35,595 bases of DNA from Betaproteobacteria bacterium (lineage in GTDB: Bacteria > Pseudomonadota > Gammaproteobacteria > Burkholderiales > Usitatibacteraceae), in the NCBI GenBank assembly GCA_016709665.1, contig JADJMI010000014.1, forward strand, positions 1 to 35,595, in the 5' to 3' direction. The notes under the pieces are model-generated. The model was not told the origin of the DNA. It saw only the letters and a program-made list of their open reading frames with translations, and ran no database searches. Position 1 is the first letter of the stretch, and each line of letters opens with the position of its first letter. Made by a program: the position numbers and the translations under genes. Shown in pieces: positions 8,071 to 14,233 of this stretch.

Positions 8071-8472
8071 CTACCCCTTCCAAATCTCGATCGACCGCGA
8101 CCGCCGGAGCGCCTTGTCCCACGTGGCGAGCGGCAGGCGCTTGCAGCGGGAGGTGGCGGCGATGAGGCGGTCGGCGGGGTCGCCGTGGAAGCTGGCGGGA
8201 AGTTCGCCCAGCGCGATTGCCACCTCGACATCGAGCGGAACGAGCTTCACCAGGGCGGGATCGGTCGCCTCCACGATCCACTGCGCGAACGGCTGTGCCA
8301 GTTCGACCCGGCCGCGCGAAACCGCCATCTGCGCCTCCCAGAGACTGATGGCGGACAGGTACACCTCCGATCGCGACGCCAATTCGTCGAGGCGGTCACG
8401 GACCCGGCGCGGGAGCTGGTCGCCGGGCACGAGCCACCAGAGCCACGCGTGGGTGTCGAGCAGGACGCTCAT
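8071..8472 (-). CDS. vapC: PIN-domain toxin (VapC-like)
   Basis: Ribonuclease toxin of the PIN family, 133 residues. Catalytic acidic residues are visible: D in LLDTHAWLWW at residues 5-7, E in AISLWEAQM near residue 45, then D in HGDPADRLIAAT near residue 100 and a D in LATWDKALR near 119. The ATG at 8472 overlaps the antitoxin stop as ATGA, the standard arrangement. This subtype (DTHAWLWW, pairing with a Phd/YefM antitoxin rather than an AbrB-type VapB) would cleave tRNA or other structured RNA when its partner is degraded. Intact frame. Confidence 0.92.
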   Translation of the reverse strand: MSVLLDTHAWLWWLVPGDQLPRRVRDRLDELASRSEVYLSAISLWEAQMAVSRGRVELAQPFAQWIVEATDPALVKLVPLDVEVAIALGELPASFHGDPADRLIAATSRCKRLPLATWDKALRRSRSIEIWKG

Positions 8473-8714
8473 CGCAAGGCGTCGAAGTCTTCGTCGCGAA
8501 GAACGGATTCGCCGGGCTCCAGGTGCACCTTGCCGCCGAGGGCACGCAACTTCTCCCACGGCTTCAGGGCATCGCCGGTCACCAAGAGCGCGGGCGCAAT
8601 GAGCCGCGCCACGGTCTTGCCGCGGCGCGTGATGGTGATGGGGCGGCCGGTCTTCTCGAGATCGCGGATGAGCTCGAGGCAGCGGTGCTTGAATTCGGTG
8701 ACGGAAATGTCCAT
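8469..8714 (-). CDS. Phd/YefM-type antitoxin of the PIN toxin
   Basis: Antitoxin and autorepressor of about 81 residues. The N-terminal dimer/DNA-binding segment (DISVTEFKHRCLELIRDLE, TGRPITITRRGKTVARL) is the Phd/YefM fold. The acidic tail (HLEPGESVLRDEDFD) is the part that would thread into the PIN active site. Two in-frame starts are possible: ATG at 8735 (MAIYNPE) or ATG at 8714 (MDISVTEF). I prefer 8714, because a perfect TATAAT sits at 8726-8721, so transcription should begin at or near 8714, giving a leaderless or near-leaderless message. Neither ATG has a ribosome site. The stop overlaps the toxin start. Confidence 0.88.
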   Translation of the reverse strand: MDISVTEFKHRCLELIRDLEKTGRPITITRRGKTVARLIAPALLVTGDALKPWEKLRALGGKVHLEPGESVLRDEDFDALR

Positions 8715-8740
8715 TTCGGGATTATAAATGGCCATTTCGG
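8705..8740 (-). promoter_or_regulatory. Twin-palindrome operator flanking a TATAAT box (Phd/PIN operon)
   Basis: Two copies of a 15-base unit, CCGAAATGGNCATTT on the minus strand, lie at 8740-8726 and 8719-8705. They are exactly 21 bases (two helical turns) apart and differ at one position. The first contains the perfect palindrome AAATGGCCATTT (8726-8737). Between them is a perfect -10 TATAAT (8726-8721). This is the layout expected for cooperative autorepression by a Phd-type dimer. Confidence 0.65.
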
Positions 8741-8819
8741 ATCGGTGCAGGGGACGCATCCCCTTCAACGCGCGGGCCCCGGGAACGGACGACGCCGGGA
8801 TGCGGGGTCCGCCGGAGCG

Positions 8820-9253
8820 TCAGCGGATCAGGTTGTACCCCCTGCCGCGAAGGCAGTTGCGGAGCGCGCCCTCCTGGTCTGCCCGGGCGGCGCCATAGGC
8901 GCCCGCGGATCCGCCGACCGCCCCTTCGATTCCGCCCAGCGATGCCCCGACGCGCATCCCCGTCGCCGTGTCGTTGACGGCGTAGCCGATGACGGCCCCG
9001 ATCAGGGTGCCCACGATGACGCCAGCCACCGCGCCGGCTGCCGCGCCACCGCCCGCGGCCTGGCCAGCATCCTGCTGGTTGGCCAGCGCCACGCAGTCGC
9101 CGTAGTCCTTGCGGTAAGCCGCCATGTCCGTGCGCGCCGGGTCCACCAGCGTGGGGCGTTCGTTCGGGTCCGCCGCGATGCGCGTGGCGCAACCGGGGAG
9201 CGCAAGCGCGATGGACAGGGCGATCGCGGCGCCCTGTCGTGACCCGACTTCAC
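8820..9253 (-). CDS. Glycine-zipper lipoprotein, one frameshift
   Basis: Small outer-membrane-type lipoprotein. After a short basic start, ALSIALALPGCATR gives a signal sequence with an LPGC lipobox. The mature part has DMAAYRKDYGDCVALANQQ and then a long glycine/alanine zipper (GGGAAAGAVAGVIVGTLIGAVIGYAVND) in two halves, ending with a Cys-containing tail (GALRNCLRGRGYNLIR). Such zippers insert in or associate with the outer membrane. The best start is a GTG at 9253 (VKSGHDR), which overlaps the previous gene stop as GTGA. One extra base near 9233 must be removed to join it to the signal sequence. Transcribed after, and probably coupled to, the secreted protein upstream. Confidence 0.75.
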
Positions 9254-10218
9254 GGCCGCACCGCGTGCAGTTTCGCCTCCAGTTCGCGCGCCATCGCCCG
9301 CACCGTCTCGATCGCGAGCCCCTCCATCGGGATAACCTCGGCGGCCTTCGCCAGGGACCGCGCCGCCCGCGCCGCATCGATCGCGTCCCAGCCCGACGTC
9401 ATCTCGTCCGCCTTGCTCACTCCCGGCGCATTGAGCCCGCGCACCCGCGCGTAGCTCTTGGTGCGGTGCCCGAGGAAGTAAGTGCCGCTGCCCGTGAGCT
9501 GCTCCGTCTTGCGGTAAGTCCAGTGAAGCCCCTCGATGCGGTTGAGGCCGTTCATGGTGAAGATGAAGAACTGGTAGAACGAGGTCGAGGAATCCATGAG
9601 CATGGTGAAGACGCGCTCCGATGCCTCGTACCCCCCGACGGCGAGGCTGCTCGGGCTGCCGGTACGGTTGCCGCCCGCGTACGGGCCGCTCGAACTGTTG
9701 CCCGGCGTGTGCAGCGAGATGCGTTCGGCGTAATACACCGGGAAGCTCGGGTCGCCGTCGACCGTGGACCACTCGCCGAAGAGCGCATCTCGGCTCGCCG
9801 CGCCGGAATTCGACCAATCCTGCCGCACCACGCTGATGGTGTTGCCCAGCAGCGTGACGCTGGCCGAACGTTCGCTGGTGAACGTGACCGACGCGCGGCC
9901 TACCGGCAGCAGGTTCGCCGGCCGGTAGTTGCAACCGATGCATTGGCCGCCCGCGGTTTCGTAGAGATCGCCCGAGTAGCTGCGGTCCGAGCTCATGGAG
10001 CCGCCCGTCACGTACCAGACGGGGCTGCCGTCCGCGCGGTAGGCGAAGGCGGCCATGAAGAGGGTGTTGTCCTGGATCTCCAGGTTGAAGCCGCGTCCGC
10101 TTTCGTTCGCGGTCCAGTACCAACCGCTTTCGGGGAGCGCCGCGTGGGCGGGAAAAAGGAAAAGGAATGCCAGCAAAGTGACGAGTGACGCGATGCACGT
10201 GCGGGTGAAGCGAATCAT
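9250..10218 (-). CDS. Secreted protein of unknown function
   Basis: Intact 322-residue exported protein. It has a clear Sec signal peptide (MIRFTRTCIASLVTLLAFLF, cleavage after AHA near residue 26). The mature N-terminus has GWYWTANESGRGFNLEIQDN, then LFMAAFAYRADGSPVWYVTGG, a beta-sheet module common in secreted proteins of Beta- and Gammaproteobacteria that often follows a GWWW..ESGRGF pattern. The middle part is strand-rich, and the last 70 residues look helical (ARAARSLAKAAEVI, ETVRAMARELEAKL). Two cysteines near CIGC could form a disulphide. No enzymatic motif is recognised. It overlaps the downstream glycine-zipper lipoprotein by four bases, so both are likely envelope proteins made together. 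Confidence 0.8.
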   Translation of the reverse strand: MIRFTRTCIASLVTLLAFLFLFPAHAALPESGWYWTANESGRGFNLEIQDNTLFMAAFAYRADGSPVWYVTGGSMSSDRSYSGDLYETAGGQCIGCNYRPANLLPVGRASVTFTSERSASVTLLGNTISVVRQDWSNSGAASRDALFGEWSTVDGDPSFPVYYAERISLHTPGNSSSGPYAGGNRTGSPSSLAVGGYEASERVFTMLMDSSTSFYQFFIFTMNGLNRIEGLHWTYRKTEQLTGSGTYFLGHRTKSYARVRGLNAPGVSKADEMTSGWDAIDAARAARSLAKAAEVIPMEGLAIETVRAMARELEAKLHAVRP

Positions 10219-10287
10219 GGTGTGCGCCTCCGCTTGGGTTTTTGGTCCGGATTCCGGATCCGGCACGACCATCATCGGGAGGGCGAA

Positions 10288-10302
10288 GCTCAAGGGATGA
10301 GC
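10288..10302. repeat. Hairpin repeat element C (GCTCA/TGAGC)
   Basis: GCTCA (10288-10292), AGGGA, TGAGC (10298-10302), followed by CAC. Same core and loop as elements A, B and D. It lies in the 107-base divergent gap between the secreted-protein gene and the EEP gene, which must also contain both promoters. No convincing -10/-35 pair was found there. Confidence 0.55.
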
Positions 10303-10325
10303 CACGGGCGTGACATGATTCCCCC

Positions 10326-11058
10326 ATGACTCGAATCCTTTCCTGGAACCTCAATCACCGATCGCGCCCGAAGCGCATCCCCGCGGGTGTCGTCGACGCC
10401 ATCCGCCAGCTGCACCCGGACATCCTCGTGCTGAACGAATACGTGCAGGGCACCGACCACCGTCGGCTCTGGGACGACCTGCGGAGCATGGGCCTGGGCT
10501 TCATCAAGATTTCGGAGCGAAGGCCGGGCCACAACCAGGTGCTGATGGCCTCGAAGCGCGACTTCATCGTGGGTGCGGTGCCCGCGCCGTCGGTCCACTG
10601 CGACAGCCACGGCCGCACGAACTTCCTGGCGGCCAGCTTCCGGGAGCCGGAGTTCACGCTCATCGGCCTGCGGGCGCCGGCTTACGAGTCCGCCAGGCAG
10701 GTCCGCGCCTATTGGGGAATTGACGGAAACGCTGAGGGTGACCGCGTCACGGAAGGTCGTCGTGATCGGCGACATGAATGGCGACCCGGAGAATGAGAAG
10801 TCCATCGGTGGCCAGTACCTGGCTTCCCTGTGTGCGGAGGGATGGAAGATCCCGCGGGCGGAGGGGGACTGGAGCTACAAGGCGGATAGCGGGGCGTACA
10901 CCTCTCGAATCGATCACGTCATCGCGAGCCCTGGAATCTGTGCGACGAGCGCTTCCTACATCACGGCATTGCCGGGCATCGTCGTGGCGGGAACGCGGGC
11001 GGAGGCGGCGCTATCCGATCATGCGATTTGCGTGGGTGAAATCGATTTCGGCGATTGA
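10326..11058 (+). CDS. Endonuclease/exonuclease/phosphatase family protein, one frameshift
   Basis: A metal-dependent phosphodiesterase or nuclease of the EEP fold, about 244 residues. Family motifs in order: the opening TRILSWNLNHRSR (metal-coordinating Asn), PDILVLNEYVQG (the Glu-bearing strand, here EY), then VVVIGDMNGDP (GDxN catalytic pair near 10765), TSRIDHVIAS and ALSDHAICVGEI (the SDH catalytic histidine). A missing G in the TTGGGG run at 10712-10717 splits the gene between the third and fourth strands; both halves are otherwise intact. The substrate is not predictable (DNA, lipid or inositol phosphate). It is followed after 22 bases by a dual-specificity phosphatase on the same strand. 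Confidence 0.85.
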
Positions 11059-11080
11059 GATCGCTCGCCAAGTGAGCGAC

Positions 11081-11628
11081 ATGCCCTTTCGCACGAGCAT
11101 CACCGACCCCTTCGCATCGACGAGGTCTCCGCACACCCGGCACCTGGTGTCATCGGCATCACGTTCTGCCCCGGCAAGCGCGATGCGCACGCGAGGAGCG
11201 GCGCCTGGGAGAGGGACCTGGCCGCGGACCTCGGGGCCATCCGTGACTGGGGTGCCAGCACGCTCGTCACGCTGATCGAGGATCACGAGCTCAGCCTCCT
11301 GGGCGTCCGGGATCTTCCGTCCGTGGCGGCCGCCGTGGGGCTCGAGTGGCATCACCTCCCCATCCGCGACGTGAGCATTCCCGACGGGCGGTTCGAAGAA
11401 GGCTGGCAGTCGGCGGGCCCGAGGCTCTCGGCGCTTCTCGCGGGCGGTGGACGGGTCGTGGTGCATTGCCGCGGCGGGCTGGGGCGAGCCGGGATGGTGG
11501 CCTCGTTGCTGCTCATCGAGCAGGGGGTCGCGCCGGAGGACGCCGTCCGGCGCGTTCGGGCGGCGCGGCCGGGGGCGATCGAGACGAAGGAGCAGGAAAG
11601 GTTCGTTCTGGGCGCACGCGGATCCTGA
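11081..11628 (+). CDS. Dual-specificity/cyclin-dependent kinase inhibitor 3-like phosphatase, one frameshift
   Basis: Cysteine-based phosphatase of about 182 residues. The P-loop HCRGGLGRAG begins at 11464 with catalytic Cys at 11467-11469 and the conserved Arg five residues on. DWGASTLVTLIEDHEL, LEWHHLPIRDVSIPDG (general-acid Asp region) and GVAPEDAVRRVRAARPGAIE surround it in the order typical of KAP/CDKN3-like bacterial proteins. The ATG at 11081 (MPFRTSITDP) joins the body after restoring one C in the run near 11105. A 6-bp stem (11061-11066 with 11074-11079) lies in the short gap from the EEP gene. Its stop codon and last two codons fall inside a 58-bp repeat shared with the HigA-like antitoxin gene, so its C-terminus may have been altered by recombination. 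Confidence 0.82.
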
Positions 11629-11678
11629 TCGCGAACCGGAAGCCGAAGGCGCTGCTGGACGTGGCTCAGGCCTCGATC
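11621..11678 (+). pseudogene. Antitoxin 3' fragment (58-bp near-identical repeat)
   Basis: These 58 bases match 12833-12890 with four mismatches. In the second place they encode the end of the HigA-like antitoxin (LILIANRNPKALLDVA and stop). Here the same reading gives LIANRKPKALLDVAQ with no stop. No HTH or toxin precedes it: the upstream gene is a phosphatase. I take it as the leftover of a second toxin-antitoxin copy or a recombination scar. Confidence 0.7.
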
Positions 11679-11686
11679 TTCCGGCC

Positions 11687-12010
11687 TCAGAGCAACGCCT
11701 CCAGCCCCCGCTTGTCCAGGATGCTCAGCAACTTGAGCGAGGGACCGCTCGGTTGCTTCTGCCCGATCTCCCATTGCCGCACGGTCGACAGGCTCGTGTT
11801 CAGCACCGAGGCGAGCACGGCCTGGCTCAGGCGATGGCGGGCGCGCAGGGCGCGTATGCGCGTGCTGCTGTAGGGGGCGATGGGTTGCAGGCAAAGGGCG
11901 TCGAATTGGCGCATGCGGCGCTTGTCGATGAAGCCGGCCTTGTGGAGATCACCGGCCGCCTCATGGACGAACTCGAGCACGCGGCTCTTGCTGGGCTTGC
12001 TCGGCTTCAT
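11687..12010 (-). CDS. XRE-family regulator / orphan antitoxin-like protein
   Basis: A 107-residue DNA-binding protein. The ATG at 12010 has a strong GGAGG nine bases upstream. The N-terminal helix (SRVLEFVHEAAGDLHKAGFID) is followed by a canonical HTH (HRLSQAVLASVLNTSLSTVRQWE) and the family ending QKQPSGPSLKLLSILDKRGLEALL. This is the HigA/MqsA-C-terminal-like type that normally lies next to a RelE-type toxin. No toxin is found in the 290 bases upstream, and the next gene down is an antitoxin scrap, so it looks orphaned. The 15-bp inverted repeat at 12068-12082 is its likely binding site. Confidence 0.82.
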   Translation of the reverse strand: MKPSKPSKSRVLEFVHEAAGDLHKAGFIDKRRMRQFDALCLQPIAPYSSTRIRALRARHRLSQAVLASVLNTSLSTVRQWEIGQKQPSGPSLKLLSILDKRGLEALL

Positions 12011-12067
12011 GTCGAATTTCCTCCAACGTGCCCTTAAGGGCGAGGCCTTCGAGTTCTTCAAAAAGTG

Positions 12068-12082
12068 TAACACTTAGTGTTA
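12068..12082. promoter_or_regulatory. Inverted repeat, probable operator of the orphan XRE gene
   Basis: TAACACT (12068-12074), a single T, then AGTGTTA (12076-12082): a perfect 7-bp inverted repeat 58 bases before the XRE start. On the minus strand it overlaps TATAAC, a plausible -10 (12083-12078). The -35 is not convincing. Confidence 0.5.
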
Positions 12083-12122
12083 TAGATAGTCAGCGCCGGT
12101 GCACCCCCGAGGGAGACGGTCG

Positions 12123-12174
12123 TCCAAGGTCACATACGGTGTCCTTAGCGGCCGGCTGTGGCCGGCACCCTAAG
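12123..12174. repeat. TCCAAGGTCACA repeat unit followed by a GC hairpin
   Basis: TCCAAGGTCACA (12123-12134) plus a degenerate opposite arm (12138-12149), directly followed by a hairpin: CTTAG (12144-12148) and GCCGGC (12151-12156), loop TGTG, GCCGGC (12161-12166) and CTAAG (12170-12174). The first unit recurs as a perfect palindrome at 14310. The region 12083-12270 between the orphan XRE gene and the HigBA promoter holds no ORF that I can support. Confidence 0.5.
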
Positions 12175-12270
12175 TGCTTGCGGAACGCCCCTCGAAATTC
12201 CCGCCAAGGGGCTATTGATTCCGGCTGGGTTCGCACGGTTCGCCGTCCCATCCTTGAAACGGCCAACCGA

Positions 12271-12300
12271 TTGACGCTATCCGTCAAAGACGGATACCCT
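12271..12300 (+). promoter_or_regulatory. HigBA-like promoter with 8-bp inverted-repeat operator
   Basis: TTGACG (12271-12276), 18 bases, then TACCCT (12295-12300) makes a plausible -35/-10. Between and over them lies TATCCGTC (12278-12285), AAA, GACGGATA (12289-12296), a perfect inverted repeat, and TTGACG itself repeats in reverse as CGTCAA. Expected binding site of the HigA-like antitoxin. The toxin start at 12305 would be almost leaderless. Confidence 0.5.
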
Positions 12301-12304
12301 GACC

Positions 12305-12628
12305 TTGCTCACTTTCGTCGAAACCCGCCTCTTCTCCCGAATCGTCGGGGATTACCTTTCGGACGAAGAACTGGGCCGGTTGCAAGCCGCCTTGGCAGCG
12401 GATCCCGAGCGGGGCGACTTCGTGCCGGGTTCCGGAGGCGTCCGGAAACTGCGCTGGGGAATGGCCGGCCGTGGCAAGCGCGGTGGCGTTCGCGTCATCT
12501 ATTACCTTCGGCGCCGGGAAGGCGTTATCTGGATGCTCACCATTTATGCAAAGAACGAAACGGCCAACCTCTCGCCCGCGATCCTCCGGCGCATCCGCGA
12601 GGAAATCGACGACGACCGTGAAGCGTGA
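12305..12628 (+). CDS. higB: RelE/HigB-type toxin
   Basis: mRNA-cleaving toxin of about 107 residues, encoded before its antitoxin as in higBA. It reads LTFVETRLFSRIVGDYLSDEEL, then GDFVPGSGGVRKLRWGMAGRGKRGGVRVIYYL, VIWMLTIYAKNETANLS, and a helical end. The basic patch (KLRW, RGKRGGVR) and the YAKNE loop are characteristic of the HigB-2/RelE-like group (Pfam RelE-like). A TTG at 12305 is the only start that preserves the full fold; no ATG lies nearby and no strong ribosome site is seen. It overlaps the antitoxin by 11 bases. Intact frame. Confidence 0.88.
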   Translation: MLTFVETRLFSRIVGDYLSDEELGRLQAALAADPERGDFVPGSGGVRKLRWGMAGRGKRGGVRVIYYLRRREGVIWMLTIYAKNETANLSPAILRRIREEIDDDREA

Positions 12629-12881
12629 CATCGGGAAGGAGATCCTGGAGGGCGTGCGCGAGCTCAAGCAGGGGCGCACCGGGCGCATCACGACGCTGCC
12701 CCCGATCGCCGGCACGCGTGAGGCGCTCGCACTTTCACAGGCCGAATTCGCCCGGTTATTGGGTGTTTCCGTGCGGACCCTTCAGGAGTGGGAGCAGGGC
12801 CGGCGCGCGCCTTCGGGAGCGGCCCGGACACTGATCCTGATCGCGAACCGGAATCCGAAGGCGCTTCTGGACGTGGCTTAG
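12618..12881 (+). CDS. higA: HigA-like XRE antitoxin
   Basis: Antitoxin and autorepressor of 87 residues, starting at a GTG (12618) inside the end of the toxin gene. After an acidic/basic N-terminus (KRDIGKEILEGVRELKQG) comes the HTH (LALSQAEFARLLGVSVRTLQEWEQG) and the ending RRAPSGAARTLILIANRNPKALLDVA, which defines this subgroup (NadS/HigA-like). The last 58 bases plus flank are duplicated at 11621-11678. Downstream, 12882-12983 contains nothing I can support as a gene. Confidence 0.88.
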   Translation: MKRDIGKEILEGVRELKQGRTGRITTLPPIAGTREALALSQAEFARLLGVSVRTLQEWEQGRRAPSGAARTLILIANRNPKALLDVA

Positions 12882-12983
12882 GCCTAGATCATCCGCCGCC
12901 GAACGACCATTGCAGGGCCAAGCCCGTGCGATCGGCGTCGCGAAAGACGCCGAGCGCCTTCGCGAAGAGCCCTTTCCAATGGT

Positions 12984-13481
12984 TCAGACGGCGTTCATCC
13001 ATTCGTTCACCCGATCGGAAGGCAAGTCCAGTTCCACCGCCAGTCGCGCCAGCCCGCGGCGGACGCGGCCCGGCGGGCCCAACCTGTTCATCTGAACCAG
13101 GAATCGTCGGACGAACTCCGCCGGGGAATCCTCGAACAAGCGCCGCAGGTGCGGCCGGCGTGCGGAAGGTGCCTGCCCCTTCATCAACGCCTCGACCAGC
13201 TCTTGCGTGGACAGCTTCGTGCGGAACCCGACGCTCGCCGTCGTGGCCGCCATGGCGAGCAGGTCCGGATCGCGGGTGGGGCGCGTGATGGCCGCGAGCG
13301 TGAGGCCCACGCAACGCGCGATCGCTTCCACCTTGGCGTAGCCCAGATCCCGCAGCCATCCGCCCTCGAGCTGGCTGATCGTCACGCGCGAAACGCCGGC
13401 CGCATCGGCGAGGGCGGCTTGCGACATTTCACGGGCTTCACGGGCGGCGCGGATGCGGGCGCCGAGTTCGAAGAGGCGCAT
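12984..13481 (-). CDS. XRE-family transcriptional regulator, 165 residues
   Basis: DNA-binding protein with an N-terminal HTH (MRLFELGARIRAAREAREMS, then QAALADAAGVSRVTISQLE). A longer C-terminal region has LSTQELVEALMKGQAPSARRP and a segment PAEFVRRFLVQMNRLGPPGRVRRGLARLAVEL. The latter resembles antitoxin-side regulators linked to nucleotidyltransferase or HipA partners, but no partner gene follows: the strand is empty to 12889 apart from a short open stretch (NHWKGLFAKALGVFRDADRT, 12890-12975) in a neighbouring frame that might be its true continuation if a base is missing near 12985. The start at 13481 is followed upstream by interleaved inverted repeats, the likely autoregulatory site. 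Confidence 0.78.
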   Translation of the reverse strand: MRLFELGARIRAAREAREMSQAALADAAGVSRVTISQLEGGWLRDLGYAKVEAIARCVGLTLAAITRPTRDPDLLAMAATTASVGFRTKLSTQELVEALMKGQAPSARRPHLRRLFEDSPAEFVRRFLVQMNRLGPPGRVRRGLARLAVELDLPSDRVNEWMNAV

Positions 13482-13484
13482 GAG

Positions 13485-13515
13485 TGATGTTAAGTATGCT
13501 TTACATCAGCATACT
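13485..13515. promoter_or_regulatory. Interleaved inverted repeats upstream of the XRE gene
   Basis: AGTATGC (13493-13499) pairs with GCATACT (13509-13515), and TGATGT (13485-13490) pairs with ACATCA (13503-13508). The two perfect repeats interlock within 31 bases immediately before the XRE start at 13481. GTTAAGTATGCTTTAC is itself a 12-of-16 palindrome. This suggests two overlapping binding sites for one dimer or for two regulators. Confidence 0.5.
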
Positions 13516-13657
13516 CCGCGCCTTCTCGTATCGCCATGGATTCCTCGTGGAAGGCCCGGCGACGGCACGCCGCGACCGGGCGGCCCTGGCAGGGAGTGAA
13601 CCCGCATGGCGGGGGTCAACGAGGGACCGGCGCGACCCGTTCTATCGGCAGCGCGCC

Positions 13658-13687
13658 TTGCACTCGCTACCCATCCCCCTTTATATT
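13658..13687 (+). promoter_or_regulatory. Possible brnTA promoter
   Basis: TTGCAC (13658-13663), 18 bases, TATATT (13682-13687), followed by an AT-rich stretch ending at the brnT ATG 17 bases later. The -10 is good and the -35 weak. The rest of 13516-13657 is GC-rich, and I see no gene in it. Confidence 0.4.
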
Positions 13688-13704
13688 GTTACTACGATCT
13701 GTCC

Positions 13705-13989
13705 ATGCCCTCCTGGGACGAACGCAAGCGCCGACGCAACCTGGCGCTGCATGGTCTGGACTTCGCCGGTTCCGACGCCATCTGGGACGACTTCACGGTC
13801 ACCCGAGAGGACAGGCGGGCGAACTACGGCGAGGCCCGCCTTGTCACATTCGGCCGGCTGGGCAGGTTGATCGTCGTGCTCGTCCACACGGAGCGCCACG
13901 GCGACATGCATGTGATCTCGCTGCGAAAGGCGGAGCCCCATGAAACGCGCTATTACCTTGAAGTCGCCCAAGCCCACCTCGGCCCGTAA
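13705..13989 (+). CDS. brnT: BrnT toxin
   Basis: RelE-fold ribonuclease toxin of 94 residues. The characteristic opening is WDERKRRRNLALHGLDFAGSDAIWDD, with the conserved HGLDF segment (usually H-G-V/I-x-F). It is followed by VTREDRRANYGEARLVTFGRLGRLIVVLVHTERHGDMHVISLRKA, where the E-R-x-x-x-G and final I-S-x-R-x-A match BrnT. The ATG at 13705 begins the conserved core; a longer reading from 13606 has no conserved content. It precedes and overlaps brnA by 50 bases, the standard brnTA order. Intact frame. Confidence 0.93.
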   Translation: MPSWDERKRRRNLALHGLDFAGSDAIWDDFTVTREDRRANYGEARLVTFGRLGRLIVVLVHTERHGDMHVISLRKAEPHETRYYLEVAQAHLGP

Positions 13990-14233
13990 CCGGGACCCGG
14001 ACAATCCCCCCTGGAGCGAGGCGATGCTGGGGCCGCCCGTGGTGCGCCGCGGCCGCGGCCCGCAGAAAGCGCCCGTGAAAGTCTCCACGACGATCCGCAT
14101 CGATGCGGATGTGCTCGAGTACTTCCGTGCTAGCGGGCCGGGTTACCAGACGCGGATGAACGAAGTGCTGCGGACCGCCAAGGAGAAGGCGGTGGCCGCG
14201 AAAGCGGGCCGGGGGTCCAGGTCAAGGTACTGA
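13940..14233 (+). CDS. brnA: BrnA antitoxin
   Basis: Ribbon-helix-helix antitoxin of 97 residues that binds BrnT and represses the operon. The N-terminal part is a basic linker (MKRAITLKSPKPTSARNRDP). The RHH/BrnA core is VSTTIRIDADVLEYFRASGPGYQTRMNEVLR, with the family signature D-x-x-V-L-x-x-F-R-x-x-G-x-G-Y-Q-T-R-M-N. The start ATG at 13940 lies inside brnT. The gene ends convergently with, and overlaps by 12 bases, the apparent end of the NERD/UvrD reading frame on the other strand. Confidence 0.92.
   Translation: MKRAITLKSPKPTSARNRDPDNPPWSEAMLGPPVVRRGRGPQKAPVKVSTTIRIDADVLEYFRASGPGYQTRMNEVLRTAKEKAVAAKAGRGSRSRY

Noticed and set aside
12144..12174. Riboswitch or structured RNA
   Set aside because: It is only a simple GC hairpin between a TA promoter and an orphan regulator; no conserved aptamer features were seen.
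12890..12975. Separate small gene after the 165-residue XRE regulator
   Set aside because: It has no start or ribosome site of its own; at most it is a frame-shifted continuation of the regulator.
6864..14233. Integron cassette array
   Set aside because: TA-rich small genes suggested it, but genes lie on both strands, carry their own promoters, and no attC-like sites with conserved ends were found between them.
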